Positions 8,345 to 17,120 of a stretch of 64,000 bases of DNA are shown here, one piece after another. The stretch's first letter is position 1, and each line of letters begins with the position of its first letter. A program made the translations under genes and the position numbers. Source of the stretch: Dyadobacter sp. CY343 (GTDB lineage: Bacteria; Bacteroidota; Bacteroidia; Cytophagales; Spirosomataceae). The stretch is from NCBI RefSeq assembly GCF_021390335.1, contig NZ_JAJUXK010000001.1, positions 1,364,001-1,428,000 on the forward strand, in the 5' to 3' direction. The notes beneath the pieces were generated by a model that was not told where the DNA came from, searched no databases, and was given only the letters and a program-made list of their open reading frames with translations.

Positions 8345-9373
8345 TTACACCTCCGCATACTGCAACACCTCACTAATCTTCACACTCCTGCCTTCTGTCA
8401 GTGATTTCATTGCTGCAATGCCGATCGCAGTTGACATTAATCCATCATGCGCGTCAACCGGCGAAGGCTTGTCATTTAGCACGCAATCTATAAAAGATTT
8501 GAGGCAAACGCGGTACGCAGTTTCATACCTTTCAAGGAAAAAATGAAGCGGAAGTGAGCTGTGGCCGCCATTATCGTCAAAATGAATCAGTGTGTCAGCC
8601 GTATTGTTTTCAGCTTTTGCCATTCCTTTTGAACCAAAAATTTCAAGCCGCTGGTCGTAACCGTAAACCGCTTTCCGGCTATTGTCGATCACACCGATCG
8701 CACCATTTTCGAATGTCAAAACGATCACGGCAGTATCAATATCGCCAAATTCCTTAATCTCGGGATGGATCAGCGCATCGCCTTTCACGAACACTTCCGT
8801 CACTTCGCTGCCTACAATAAACCGCGCCATATCGAAGTCGTGGATGGACATATCGAGGAATATGCCGCCAGAGATTTTCAGATATTCCACTGGCGGGGGC
8901 GCAGGATCGCGGCTGGTAATGCGCAGAATATGCGGGTCGCCGATCTTGTTGGCTTCCACCAGGGTTCTTACATTATTAAAATTCGCATCAAACCGGCGAT
9001 TGAAACCGAGCATGAGCTTGACACCATTTTCAGTAACCGCTTTTTCTGCCTCGTGGATCGCTTCCAATGTCACATCCAGCGGTTTTTCACAGAAAACATG
9101 CTTTTTCTGACGCGCCGCAGCCACGGTGTACGGAACGTGAAACGGGGTAGGGGAGCATACGATCACCGCCTCCACATCAGGGTGGTTGATCACGTCGTAC
9201 GCATCCGTAGTAACTTCTTTCACGCCCAGATTCAGTGCAAAAGCGTGGGATTCCGGCGAAACGTCGGAAGCGATAATCACCTCTGCATGAGGCATATGAT
9301 GCACCAGGTTACTCAGGTGTATCTGCCCGATCCGACCAAGTCCGATCACGCCAGTCTTAAGTTTTTTAGCCAT
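8345..9373 (-). CDS. iolG: Inositol 2-dehydrogenase (Gfo/Idh/MocA family)
   Basis: The 342-residue oxidoreductase has an N-terminal NAD(P) Rossmann motif (GVIGLGRIGQIHLSNL, residues 8-23). The Gfo/Idh signature EKPLDVT follows near residue 96. The C-terminal domain has GGIFLDMSIHDFDMARFI, whose Asp and His are the substrate-site residues of inositol dehydrogenases. IolG oxidises myo-inositol to scyllo-inosose with NAD+, the first step of the pathway. Gfo/Idh proteins are functionally diverse, but the complete surrounding iol set makes this assignment firm. Only 69 bases separate it from iolA, and that gap carries a 20-bp perfect palindrome. Confidence 0.92.
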   Translation of the reverse strand: MAKKLKTGVIGLGRIGQIHLSNLVHHMPHAEVIIASDVSPESHAFALNLGVKEVTTDAYDVINHPDVEAVIVCSPTPFHVPYTVAAARQKKHVFCEKPLDVTLEAIHEAEKAVTENGVKLMLGFNRRFDANFNNVRTLVEANKIGDPHILRITSRDPAPPPVEYLKISGGIFLDMSIHDFDMARFIVGSEVTEVFVKGDALIHPEIKEFGDIDTAVIVLTFENGAIGVIDNSRKAVYGYDQRLEIFGSKGMAKAENNTADTLIHFDDNGGHSSLPLHFFLERYETAYRVCLKSFIDCVLNDKPSPVDAHDGLMSTAIGIAAMKSLTEGRSVKISEVLQYAEV

Positions 9374-9386
9374 TTTGGATACCTTG

Positions 9387-9406
9387 CCGTCGACTTAAGT
9401 CGACGG
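9387..9406. repeat. 20-bp perfect palindrome (REP-like), iolA-iolG gap
   Basis: CCGTCGACTTAAGTCGACGG is a perfect self-complementary 20-mer flanked by TTG on the left and GTATTGATT on the right. The flanks resemble those of the palindrome at 19128-19147 (TTG before, TATTGATT after), suggesting a common short interspersed element. A protein-binding site is the alternative. Confidence 0.8.
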
Positions 9407-9442
9407 GTATTGATTGGGTGGATGATGTTTTGTTTTCTTGAT

Positions 9443-10909
9443 TTAGAATTTTCTGTTCCATTCTTTCAGCCAGCGTTCTATCACTACTTTGGTTTGGGTA
9501 AAAAATTCGATTGCGTGTTTGCCCTGGCCGTGGAGGTCGCCGTAAAAGCTGTCTTTCCAGCCTGAGAATGGGAATTGCGCGACGGGTGCGGCTACGCCAA
9601 TGTTGATACCAATATTGCCAGCCTCTGCTTCGTGCCGGAATTTTCTGGCATTGGAGCCGCTGCTGGTGAATATACAGGCCATATTCCCGTATTTTCCTGC
9701 ATTGATATAACGGATCGCTTCGTCAATCGTATTAATATGTACCAGGCTCAATACCGGGCCGAATATCTCCGTCGAGGCCAGTTCGCCGTCAAGCGGAATG
9801 TCTTCAATAATGGTTGGATTAATAAAGTTACCTTGCTCATAACCGTCCACTTTGGGGTTACGTCCGTCGACCAGTAAACGTCCGCCTTCGTTAATACCTC
9901 TTTCAATGAGCGTTTGTACGCGGTTTTTACTTTCAGCAGAAATCACCGGGCCCATTAAAACGTCGCTATCGAGGCCAAAACCGGTTTTTCTGGCTTTGGC
10001 TGATTCGACCAAACTCTCCGTAATATCCTTGTGATCACCAACTGTAATAATGGTAGAAGCCGCCAAGCAACGCTGGCCCGCGCAGCCGTACACACTGTCG
10101 ATCACGATCTGGGAAGTCATTTCAATATCCGCATCCGGCAATACAATCACGGGATTTTTGGCGCCGCCCTGTGCTTGTACCCGTTTCCCGTTTGCAGCCC
10201 CTTTGGCGTAAACGTGACGGGCGACATTTGAAGAGCCAACGAAGCTAATTGCTTTGATAACAGGGTGTTCCAGTAAAGAATCCACAACCTCTCTCGCTCC
10301 CTGCACCAGATTCAATACCCCTTTCGGCAGATCCAGCTGCTCCATTAATCCCACGATCTTGGTCATCGTGAGTGGTACCTTTTCGGACGGTTTGATAATA
10401 TAGCTGTTCCCGCAGGCAAGTGCATAAGGCAAAAACCAGAACGTGATCATCCCCGGGAAGTTAAACGGCGCGATACATGCACAAACGCCCAGCGGCTGCC
10501 TGATCATGTATTCGTCAATTCCTTTGGCAATGTCTTCTGAAAATTCTCCCTGGATCAAAGTAGGGGTTCCGCAGGCATTTTCCACGTTTTCAATCGCGCG
10601 GACAATCTCAGCTTTTGCCTCTATAAAAGTTTTCCCAGATTCAAGCGTGATCGTTTTTGCGATATCGTCGATGTTGTCTTCGAGTAGCGTTTTTAGCTTG
10701 AATAAATACTGTACCCGCTTCGAAACCGGCATACTTCTCCATTCCTGAAAACCGCTTTGCGCCGCCGCTGCCGCGTCAGCTACATCTTGCCTGTTACCAT
10801 AAGGAACCAGCGCCAATACTTCCTGGCTGGCTGGATTAAGCACTTTTTCAAACTGATCTGAATGGCTATCAACCCACTCCCCATTAATATAATTCTGTAA
10901 TTTTTCCAT
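9443..10909 (-). CDS. iolA: Methylmalonate/malonate-semialdehyde dehydrogenase (CoA-acylating)
   Basis: This 488-residue aldehyde dehydrogenase begins [15 protein letters not shown]. Catalytic Cys281 sits in [13 protein letters not shown], the MMSDH signature. The nucleotide site shows PFNFPGM and [14 protein letters not shown]/IolA lacks the usual catalytic Glu and transfers the acyl group to CoA, turning malonate semialdehyde into acetyl-CoA and CO2, the last inositol step. The same enzyme can serve valine breakdown (mmsA), but its operon position favours inositol. It lies 244 bases after iolC, a gap filled with low-complexity DNA and palindromes. Confidence 0.93.
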   Translation of the reverse strand: MEKLQNYINGEWVDSHSDQFEKVLNPASQEVLALVPYGNRQDVADAAAAAQSGFQEWRSMPVSKRVQYLFKLKTLLEDNIDDIAKTITLESGKTFIEAKAEIVRAIENVENACGTPTLIQGEFSEDIAKGIDEYMIRQPLGVCACIAPFNFPGMITFWFLPYALACGNSYIIKPSEKVPLTMTKIVGLMEQLDLPKGVLNLVQGAREVVDSLLEHPVIKAISFVGSSNVARHVYAKGAANGKRVQAQGGAKNPVIVLPDADIEMTSQIVIDSVYGCAGQRCLAASTIITVGDHKDITESLVESAKARKTGFGLDSDVLMGPVISAESKNRVQTLIERGINEGGRLLVDGRNPKVDGYEQGNFINPTIIEDIPLDGELASTEIFGPVLSLVHINTIDEAIRYINAGKYGNMACIFTSSGSNARKFRHEAEAGNIGINIGVAAPVAQFPFSGWKDSFYGDLHGQGKHAIEFFTQTKVVIERWLKEWNRKF

Positions 10910-10925
10910 CCTATCTATCTGTTAT

Positions 10926-10987
10926 CCATGGGCTGAAGCTCACGGCAATTGATTTTTGGGCTTCGCCCCTTTTTTGGGCTGAAGCCC
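10926..10987. repeat. REP-like palindrome cluster upstream of iolA
   Basis: There are three short palindromes in a row: an imperfect CCATGGGCTGAAGCTCACGG (10926-10945), GGGCTTCGCCC (10958-10968) and GGGCTGAAGCCC (10976-10987). The minus-strand reading of the first is preceded by AAATCAATTG, exactly as the perfect palindrome at 19128-19147 is on the plus strand. That marks the two as copies of one element. The cluster lies in the iolA leader. Confidence 0.7.
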
Positions 10988-11047
10988 TTTGTATTTATTT
11001 GATCATTTGCTTTTTTGATTATTTCCCCTCGCTCCCTATGAGGGCCG

Positions 11048-11154
11048 CCTTCCTTCCTTCCTTCCTTCCTTCCTTCCTTCCTCCCTCCCTTTCCTCCCTT
11101 TCCTCCATCCTCCCTTTCTCCATCCTCCCTTTCTCCTTCCTCCCTTCCTCCCCT
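11048..11154. repeat. CTTC microsatellite and pyrimidine tract, iolC-iolA gap
   Basis: About eight tandem CTTC tetranucleotides (11048-11081) run into irregular CCTCCCTTTCCTCC words up to the iolC stop. Over 100 bases contain almost no purine on the plus strand. In the mRNA this is an uninterrupted GGAA/GGAGG purine stretch. The short minus-strand ORF across it encodes only Arg/Lys/Glu/Gly low complexity and is not considered a gene. Confidence 0.85.
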
Positions 11155-12161
11155 CACAACCCCCCATAAGATTCCGTAAACGCCGTCACTTCTTCCAGTG
11201 TTGGCATGAAGTTGGCGCAGCCTTCTCTGGTTACGATGATTGCCCCGCAGGCGTTGCCCATTCTTACACTTTTGTATAGATCCCAGTCATTCAATAAACC
11301 ATAAGAAAACCCGGCGCAAAATGCGTCTCCGGCTCCCAGTACATTCAAAACTTCGACCGGAAAGCCTGGTACCTTTACTTCTTCCTTGCCCGGCTGGAAA
11401 ATGGATGCGCCGTCTTTTCCCCTTTTTACAACCAGCGTTTCTACGCCCGAAGCAAGTATTTCACTAATTCCGTTCTCGATATTTCCTCTGATCTCAGGTG
11501 CGGATATCTGCTGGTGTTTGATCAATAATTGTTCTTTATCTGTCAAAAAAGTAGCCAGGATTTCTTCTTCCGTGCCCACTACAATATTGAAACTCCCCAA
11601 TGCAGCCCGGATTGTAACGCCAAATGCACGCGGGTCGAACCATTGATCGGCCCGGAAGTCAATGTCCAGGAGCCTGATCACGTCATTTTGTTTGGCCAGT
11701 TCCAATGCATAAAACATCGCTGTCCGGCTTGGATCCTTGCTAAATGCAGTACCTGAAAATGCAGCTGCTTTGAAATTCTCAAAAGGAATAGCAGCCACGT
11801 GATCGATATTCAGATTAATATCAGCGCAATTTTCGCGATAGTAAACCAGCGGAAAGCGGTCAGGCGGCTCTATCCCCAATACGACCGCAGAACTTCTGGT
11901 TCCTTCAATCACCGGTACCCACTCCGTTGAAATGCCTTCTTTATCTAAAAAGTGCTTGATAAAATTCCCAACCTGGTCGTCTCCGATCCCGGTAAGAATA
12001 GCAGTTTTCAATCCAAGCCGCTGACTACCAGTAGCAATATTCAGTGGGCAACCGCCTACGAATGCATTAAATGCTTCAATTTTTTCAAAAGGACTGCCGA
12101 CATTCGCTGAATACAAGTCAATAGAAGAGCGGCCGAGGGTTAATAGGTCGAGGGGTTTCAT
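11154..12161 (-). CDS. iolC: 5-dehydro-2-deoxygluconokinase (PfkB family)
   Basis: The 335-residue sugar kinase has the PfkB substrate motif FVGGCPLNIATGSQRLG (about residues 34-50) and the C-terminal ATP/anion-hole motif VLGAGDAFCAGF with catalytic base Asp279. IolC phosphorylates 2-deoxy-5-keto-gluconate, the product of IolB, at C6. The N-terminus (LLTLGRSSIDLYSANVG) resembles IolC rather than fructokinases or KDG kinases. Its neighbours are iolB upstream and iolA downstream. A TTAGCTR element lies in front of its start. Confidence 0.93.
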   Translation of the reverse strand: MKPLDLLTLGRSSIDLYSANVGSPFEKIEAFNAFVGGCPLNIATGSQRLGLKTAILTGIGDDQVGNFIKHFLDKEGISTEWVPVIEGTRSSAVVLGIEPPDRFPLVYYRENCADINLNIDHVAAIPFENFKAAAFSGTAFSKDPSRTAMFYALELAKQNDVIRLLDIDFRADQWFDPRAFGVTIRAALGSFNIVVGTEEEILATFLTDKEQLLIKHQQISAPEIRGNIENGISEILASGVETLVVKRGKDGASIFQPGKEEVKVPGFPVEVLNVLGAGDAFCAGFSYGLLNDWDLYKSVRMGNACGAIIVTREGCANFMPTLEEVTAFTESYGGL

Positions 12162-12193
12162 TTGGCTTTGGGTTTTGCTGAAAGCTTTGAACT

Positions 12194-12320
12194 ATGGCTA
12201 TTAGCTATTAGCAATTAGCTTTTAGGTTTTCTGCTTTCGCTTCAAATTTTAGTATTAAATTCTTATTCATCGACTCCCAGGCCAACAGCTAATAGCTAAT
12301 AGCTAACAGCCAATAGCTAA
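12194..12320. repeat. Inverted array of TTAGCTG/A words (copy 2), iolB-iolC gap
   Basis: The left arm (12194-12225) reads GGCTATTAGCTATTAGC and onward. The right arm (12281-12320) reads AACAGCTAATAGCTAATAGC and onward. A 55-base AT-rich spacer lies between them. The right arm reaches the iolB stop codon, and the element occupies most of the 159-base gap. Confidence 0.9.
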
Positions 12321-13181
12321 CTATCCATTCATCTCCGCCGTCACAATCGGTAACCTTGGATCCGAGCCTTTCCAGGTACCGTAAATCCAGTCGTGGTCGG
12401 GGTCGGACGTGTTCGCAAGTGATTGGTCGCTGCCGGCCAGGAAGTTGAGGTAGTAAACATTGTAACCGTGGCCTGCTACTACCGGGTGGTAGCCTTTCGG
12501 AACCAGTACCGCTTCGTTGTGTTTCACTCTTACAATCTCATCCAGCGAGCGATCCTCGGTGTAGACCTGCTGAATAGCGTAGCCCTGCGGTTTGTCGATT
12601 TTATAAAAATAAATCTCTTCCAGGTTCGCTTCCAGCAAGTTGCCGTCGGAATCAACCTTTCTTTCATCGTGCTTATGCGCCGGAAATGAACTCCAATTGC
12701 CGGAAGGCGTATATACTTCTACGCAAACGATTTTGTGACAATCAAAACCAGGTTCCAGCAAACTGTTTATCTGCCGGTTAGCATTATCTCCCCCGCGGTA
12801 TTCGATCGCGGCTTCTTCCGGGCGCTTCATTCTGGGTGGGTGATCTTCGTCAGAAAGCACTTTGCAGATCGCAATGTCGGTTTGAGCAGATTGTGAAGTG
12901 AGGACAAATTCTGTGTTTCTGGAAAGATACATCGCGTGGCCGATGCCGCTGAAAACGTCTTTCCGTCCATTCCGAGTATCCCAGGTTTGCCCGGCGGCTT
13001 CCACTTTAAAATTGCCTCCCAATAAAACAATGCAATATTCGTATTCTCCGGTATTGCCGGATATTTGTTCATTAACATCCAGTATTTTCGCCTCAAAGTT
13101 CAAATACGTCCAGCCCGCTTGTTCAGCTGTCAGTGAATGGTAGTTTTTGTCATTTTTCGGCTTGATCAATAAGTCACTCAT
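12321..13181 (-). CDS. iolB: 5-deoxy-glucuronate isomerase
   Basis: The 286-residue bicupin converts 5-deoxy-D-glucuronate to 2-deoxy-5-keto-D-gluconate. Metal-binding cupin segments are visible: FPAHKHDERK and, further on, HNEAVLVPKGYHPVVAGHGYNVYYLNFLAG. The C-terminal DPDHDWIYGTW is an IolB signature. The ATG at 13181 is chosen: the longer ORF to 13262 would add 27 residues translated from the promoter/operator region. It is the first gene of the iol operon, facing away from lacI across a 125-base region with a palindromic operator. Confidence 0.93.
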   Translation of the reverse strand: MSDLLIKPKNDKNYHSLTAEQAGWTYLNFEAKILDVNEQISGNTGEYEYCIVLLGGNFKVEAAGQTWDTRNGRKDVFSGIGHAMYLSRNTEFVLTSQSAQTDIAICKVLSDEDHPPRMKRPEEAAIEYRGGDNANRQINSLLEPGFDCHKIVCVEVYTPSGNWSSFPAHKHDERKVDSDGNLLEANLEEIYFYKIDKPQGYAIQQVYTEDRSLDEIVRVKHNEAVLVPKGYHPVVAGHGYNVYYLNFLAGSDQSLANTSDPDHDWIYGTWKGSDPRLPIVTAEMNG

Positions 13182-13231
13182 CGCGGTAATCGAATAGATT
13201 TGCACAATGATAGTGTTGTATAAATTAAACA

Positions 13232-13262
13232 CAAAATGTAAATATGTTAATATCGAATGCAA
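13232..13262 (-). promoter_or_regulatory. Probable iol operon promoter (Bacteroidota type) overlapped by the operator
   Basis: On the minus strand TTG (13262-13260), which is part of the operator palindrome, is followed after 19 bases by TACATTTTG (13240-13232), close to TAnnTTTG. A repressor on the palindrome would cover the -33 element. Transcription would start near 13226, giving a leader of about 45 bases before iolB. The motif match is imperfect. Confidence 0.5.
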
Positions 13263-13269
13263 ACGTTTG
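13260..13269. promoter_or_regulatory. CAAACGTTTG operator between iolB and lacI
   Basis: This perfect 10-bp palindrome with a central CG is typical of LacI/GalR-family operators. It lies between the divergent lacI and iolB genes. The surrounding ATGCAAACGTTTGAAAAAAT also occurs at 24037-24056 upstream of susC, which supports one shared regulator. Confidence 0.8.
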
Positions 13270-13306
13270 AAAAAATAAATAAGATTTAATCGCCTCTATC
13301 CGATCC

Positions 13307-14338
13307 ATGAATTCCTCCCGTCCGATTACTATTAAAGATATTGCACGTCGTTTTCGCTGCTCTCCGTCCACAGTTTCAAGGGCTTTGAACGACCATCCTG
13401 CGATCAATGAAGATACCCGCAAGAACATTCAGGAATATGCCCGGGAAGTGGGTTACCAGCGGAATGAAGTGTCTCTCAGCTTGTTAAATAAGAAGACCGC
13501 GTCGCTCGGAGTCGTGGTTCCGACGATCAGTAATTACTATGAAACGGCGGTGATCGAGGGCTTGCATACGATTTTGCAGCCACTGGGTTACACGCTTAAT
13601 ATTTGTGTGACCAATGAAAATTATATGCTGGAAAAAGAATATCTCTCCAAACTGCTCTCCAACCGGACCGAAGGGATTTTTCTTTCAGTTTCCCAGGAGA
13701 CTTATGACTCAGGCTATTACGAACATTTGGAAAGTGTAATCCAGCGAAAAACGCCTCTCATTTTTATCGACCGGGAGTATGAGGATTTTGAAACTAGTCG
13801 CGCTACGGTCGACGATTACCACGGCGCTTTTGCGGCGGTAGAGCATTTGATCAATATCGGTTACAAAAGGATAGCGCATTTAAAGGGACCAAACGGGCTC
13901 ACTGTTTCTGAGCAGCGGCTGAAAGGTTATGTGGATTGTTTGAAAAAATACGATATGCCGGTTCAGGAAGAGCTGATTATCAATACTAATTTCAAAGTTG
14001 AAAGTGCGATCGTTCCTACCAAAAGATTGCTGGAAATGGCCGCTCCGCCTGATGCTATATTCGGCGTGAATGATCAGGTGGCGATCGGGGCAATGCGGGT
14101 TGTGAAAGACAAAGAACTGAAAATCCCGCAGGAAGTCGGGCTCATTGGATTTGATAATTCACCTATCTCAGCCTACACTTTTCCCTCACTCACAACCGTC
14201 AGCCGGCCCGGTCGCAAGATTGGAATGGAAGCCTCGCGGTTGTTTCTCAATCAGGTTAACGGCGCCGGTGACTTCATTCACGAGAGTATCGTCCTCCCTT
14301 CCGAGTTGGTGATCAGGGAATCGACTTTGCGGATTTAA
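13307..14338 (+). CDS. LacI family transcriptional regulator, probable inositol regulator
   Basis: The 343-residue protein has an N-terminal LacI helix-turn-helix (residues 6-27; ITIKDIARRFRCSPSTVSRAL), a hinge region, and a periplasmic-binding-protein-like effector domain (about 65-343; SLGVVVPTISNYYETAVIEG, IFLSVSQET, PLIFIDREYE). It is divergent from iolB with a CAAACGTTTG palindrome between the genes. It is therefore the natural candidate to control the iol operon and itself. The same site before susC suggests it also controls the SusC/SusD genes. The effector, perhaps inositol or a pathway intermediate, is inferred. Confidence 0.9.
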   Translation: MNSSRPITIKDIARRFRCSPSTVSRALNDHPAINEDTRKNIQEYAREVGYQRNEVSLSLLNKKTASLGVVVPTISNYYETAVIEGLHTILQPLGYTLNICVTNENYMLEKEYLSKLLSNRTEGIFLSVSQETYDSGYYEHLESVIQRKTPLIFIDREYEDFETSRATVDDYHGAFAAVEHLINIGYKRIAHLKGPNGLTVSEQRLKGYVDCLKKYDMPVQEELIINTNFKVESAIVPTKRLLEMAAPPDAIFGVNDQVAIGAMRVVKDKELKIPQEVGLIGFDNSPISAYTFPSLTTVSRPGRKIGMEASRLFLNQVNGAGDFIHESIVLPSELVIRESTLRI

Positions 14339-14411
14339 GGTTGTAAATCTTTCAGGCAGAGTGTAGAATTACTTATCTTGGTAAATCCAAAACCTCTATT
14401 CTCCACTTCGC

Positions 14412-17081
14412 TTGATTTTTAATTCTACTCCTGCCAGAGTTTCCCTTTCCGCGTTTTGCCTGCTGCTGCTTGTATCTCCACTTTTTGCGGCTCCCGGTGT
14501 TCAAATTAAGCCTGCACCTGCTTGGGTTATCCCGGTCACCGCTTCCGGCAAACCGGCTTCGGCCAAAGATGTGGCGGGCGGGTACTATCTTGCCTTTTCA
14601 GATTATCAGGTAAATCTGGACGAGCAGTCTGTCTACACGCATTATACCAGACAAATCATTTCTGAAAGCGGTATTCAAAACGGATCAGATATTACCGTGG
14701 CTTTCGATCCGACTTATGAAAAACTGGATTTTCACCAGGTTACCGTTTGGCGCGACGGGAAAGGTACGTCGCAACTGCAACCGGCAGAAATTAAAATAAT
14801 GCCGCTTGAAACTGACAGGCAGCGTTTCATTTACAACGGGCACTACACTGCTTCCTTAATTCTCAAAGATATCCGCAAAGGCGACCGCATTGAAGTAGCC
14901 TATTCCCGCAAAGGCTGGAACCCGGTGTTTCAGGGTAAATACTCAGATTTTCTTCATTTTGATACATTTGACTATACCCAACACCAGCATGTTGCAATTA
15001 TAGCAGATCAAAAAAGGGCGCTGATTTTCAAAGAATTTAATAAACCTCTAACCCGAAAACTGACTGCCGGCAACGGTAAAAATGTGTACGAGTGGGAGTT
15101 AATGAATGTAAAACCTGTTGCCTACGATGACTTTGCGCCCGAGTGGTACAGTAAAAGTCCGTTTGTACAGGTCACTGAATTCAGGAGCTGGAAGGAAGTT
15201 GTGGATTGGGGATTAGGCTTTTACGGAGAGACAAAATTGTCGGGTCCGCTCAAAAGCAAAGTGGCCGGTTGGAGAAAAGAAGGCGAGAGCAATTCGGAGT
15301 TTATTGGCAAGGTCGTGCGTTTTGTACAGGATGAAATCCGCTATCTCGGCGTCGAAACGGGTGAAAATACGCACCGGCCGCATTCGCCCGGACAGGTGTT
15401 CCAGCAGCGTTACGGCGATTGCAAAGACAAGGCATTTTTGCTTTGCGCGATGCTGCGTGACCAGGGAATTGAATGCGATCCGGTATTGGTAAATACTTAT
15501 AAAAGAGCACATTTGTCGGAGTTCCTGCCGTCGCCAACCGATTTCAATCACGTGGTTGTGCGCATTGAGGAATTTTCCGGCGTGCCGGGCAGATCGAATA
15601 CTAAAATCTTCCGGTTCGTAGATCCTACCATCGCATTGCAGGGGGGAAGTTTGAGCACAATCAGTTTTCCACCTTATGGTCAGGGTTTATTGCTGCGAAA
15701 AGGACAGATCCAACCGATTTCGATCCCGTTACAGGGTACCGGAAATATTTCAATTACCGAGGATATTTACCTTCCAAAGCGCGGCGACACGCTGATGTCG
15801 GGGCATATTCAGGTGAAAACCGTTTATTTCGAGTCCCTTGCAGACGAAATACGGTCGATGTTCCAGCAGACTGTAATGTCCAAGACCGAAGACGCTTACC
15901 TGAATTACTACCGCGAAATATACAAAAACGCGGAACTGGAACTGGCCGATACGCTCACTTATTACGACCAGCGCGACGCCAATAACTTTTCGTTGCTTGA
16001 AAATTATGCGCTGAAAAACGCGTGGCAATATGATTCCGTCAGCGGTCGTGCGTATTTTGGGTTGCAGGGAAAAGTGCTTCACGACCAGCTTCGCATTTTA
16101 CCTAAAAAGTCCAGAAAAGACCCGGTATCCCTGCAATATCCGTATCACAATACCTACAAGATCCGGGTACATATGCCGGAGTATTCGAATATCAAAAAGG
16201 AATCGTGGCGGATTGAGCGGGCGGCCTACACGGTTGCTTTCAGCTCGGATTTTGTTCCGAAGGAGGGCGTGTGGGAGCTTTCGTACGAATACAATGTGCT
16301 GCAAGATCATGTAGCACCTGAAAATGTAGCTGAGTTTCGGGAAGATATGTCCAGACTGACCAAAAACCTCGGTCTGGAACTCCTGGCACCAGATTCGGGG
16401 TCATCGTCAGGCAGGTCCCTCAACTGGGTGACGCTGCTGCTTGCCCTGTGTACCGCAGCCGGTTGTGCGGTGCTGCTGCGAAAACTTTATTACTTTTCCC
16501 CGCTCAAAGGCCAGGCTTCTGAACCGGCTTTACCTTTTGGCTCCTGGATTTTACTGACCGGGGTTCAAATGGTCCTTCATCCGATTGTCGCTTTCTTTAA
16601 CCTCGCCTTGTCTGGCGGAATGATCTATTTCAGTACGGTTGGTTGGAATGCAATGTCTGCACAATCGGGTTTAGTGAGCTCTTTATATAAGGTTTCGCTG
16701 GTTTTTGAGATCGTCGTATCCACTGTTATCTTTTGTTTTTCAATCCTCCTTGCGATTTTATATTTCAAAAAACGCGATTCTTTCCCACAGCTTTTTTCAT
16801 ATTTTCTGATTGGGAATCTGGTTTTTGCGATCGTCGGACTTATTGAGGCGCAGACGATCTATGCAGAAGTCGCAGGGTTTAACGGCGATATTATTTACCA
16901 GCAATTTATCATAGCGCTGATTTCAGCGGCGATCTGGCTGCCGTATTACTATCAGTCCAAGCAGGTCGCGCAGACGTTTGTGAATACCTATCCTCCCACC
17001 GAGCCTGAGGAATATATGTATGAAGAAACGCCGGAAGCAGCAGAAAACGATCCCGGAGCAGTTCAGCGCGACGAAGCTTAA
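14412..17081 (+). CDS. DUF3857/transglutaminase-like protein with C-terminal membrane domain
   Basis: The 889-residue protein starts at a TTG with a signal peptide (LSAFCLLLLVSPLFAAPG). An N-terminal DUF3857 beta domain (about 50-250) precedes a transglutaminase-like core with a complete papain-type triad: Cys337 (YGDCKDKAFLL), His380 (FNHVVVRI) and Asp404 (FVDPT). After a further beta domain the last 210 residues hold about five membrane segments resembling DUF2569. DUF3857-transglutaminase proteins are common in Bacteroidota and act in the periplasm, but their substrates are unknown. Fusion to a polytopic C-terminus is less usual. No functional link to the neighbouring lacI can be shown. 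Confidence 0.82.
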   Translation: MIFNSTPARVSLSAFCLLLLVSPLFAAPGVQIKPAPAWVIPVTASGKPASAKDVAGGYYLAFSDYQVNLDEQSVYTHYTRQIISESGIQNGSDITVAFDPTYEKLDFHQVTVWRDGKGTSQLQPAEIKIMPLETDRQRFIYNGHYTASLILKDIRKGDRIEVAYSRKGWNPVFQGKYSDFLHFDTFDYTQHQHVAIIADQKRALIFKEFNKPLTRKLTAGNGKNVYEWELMNVKPVAYDDFAPEWYSKSPFVQVTEFRSWKEVVDWGLGFYGETKLSGPLKSKVAGWRKEGESNSEFIGKVVRFVQDEIRYLGVETGENTHRPHSPGQVFQQRYGDCKDKAFLLCAMLRDQGIECDPVLVNTYKRAHLSEFLPSPTDFNHVVVRIEEFSGVPGRSNTKIFRFVDPTIALQGGSLSTISFPPYGQGLLLRKGQIQPISIPLQGTGNISITEDIYLPKRGDTLMSGHIQVKTVYFESLADEIRSMFQQTVMSKTEDAYLNYYREIYKNAELELADTLTYYDQRDANNFSLLENYALKNAWQYDSVSGRAYFGLQGKVLHDQLRILPKKSRKDPVSLQYPYHNTYKIRVHMPEYSNIKKESWRIERAAYTVAFSSDFVPKEGVWELSYEYNVLQDHVAPENVAEFREDMSRLTKNLGLELLAPDSGSSSGRSLNWVTLLLALCTAAGCAVLLRKLYYFSPLKGQASEPALPFGSWILLTGVQMVLHPIVAFFNLALSGGMIYFSTVGWNAMSAQSGLVSSLYKVSLVFEIVVSTVIFCFSILLAILYFKKRDSFPQLFSYFLIGNLVFAIVGLIEAQTIYAEVAGFNGDIIYQQFIIALISAAIWLPYYYQSKQVAQTFVNTYPPTEPEEYMYEETPEAAENDPGAVQRDEA

Positions 17082-17087
17082 AGCGGG

Positions 17088-17117
17088 TTGCTTTATTCTT
17101 TGAAATGATTAATTTTG
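17088..17117 (+). promoter_or_regulatory. TTG-N19-TAnnTTTG promoter immediately before the AraC gene
   Basis: TTG (17088-17090) is followed after 19 bases by TAATTTTG (17110-17117), a full match to the Bacteroidota consensus. The box ends 3 bases before the ATG at 17121, so the transcript would have almost no leader. Confidence 0.5.
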
Positions 17118-17120
17118 AGA

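Noticed and set aside
10915-11157. 80-codon minus-strand ORF rich in Arg, Glu, Gly and Lys
   Set aside because: It is the translation of the CTTC/CCTCC low-complexity tract and the adjoining palindromes; all frames there are long because the tract lacks stops.
833-13262. S41 peptidase gene as part of the iol operon
   Set aside because: A strong terminator at 2434-2451 separates it from iolE, and its function has no link to inositol.
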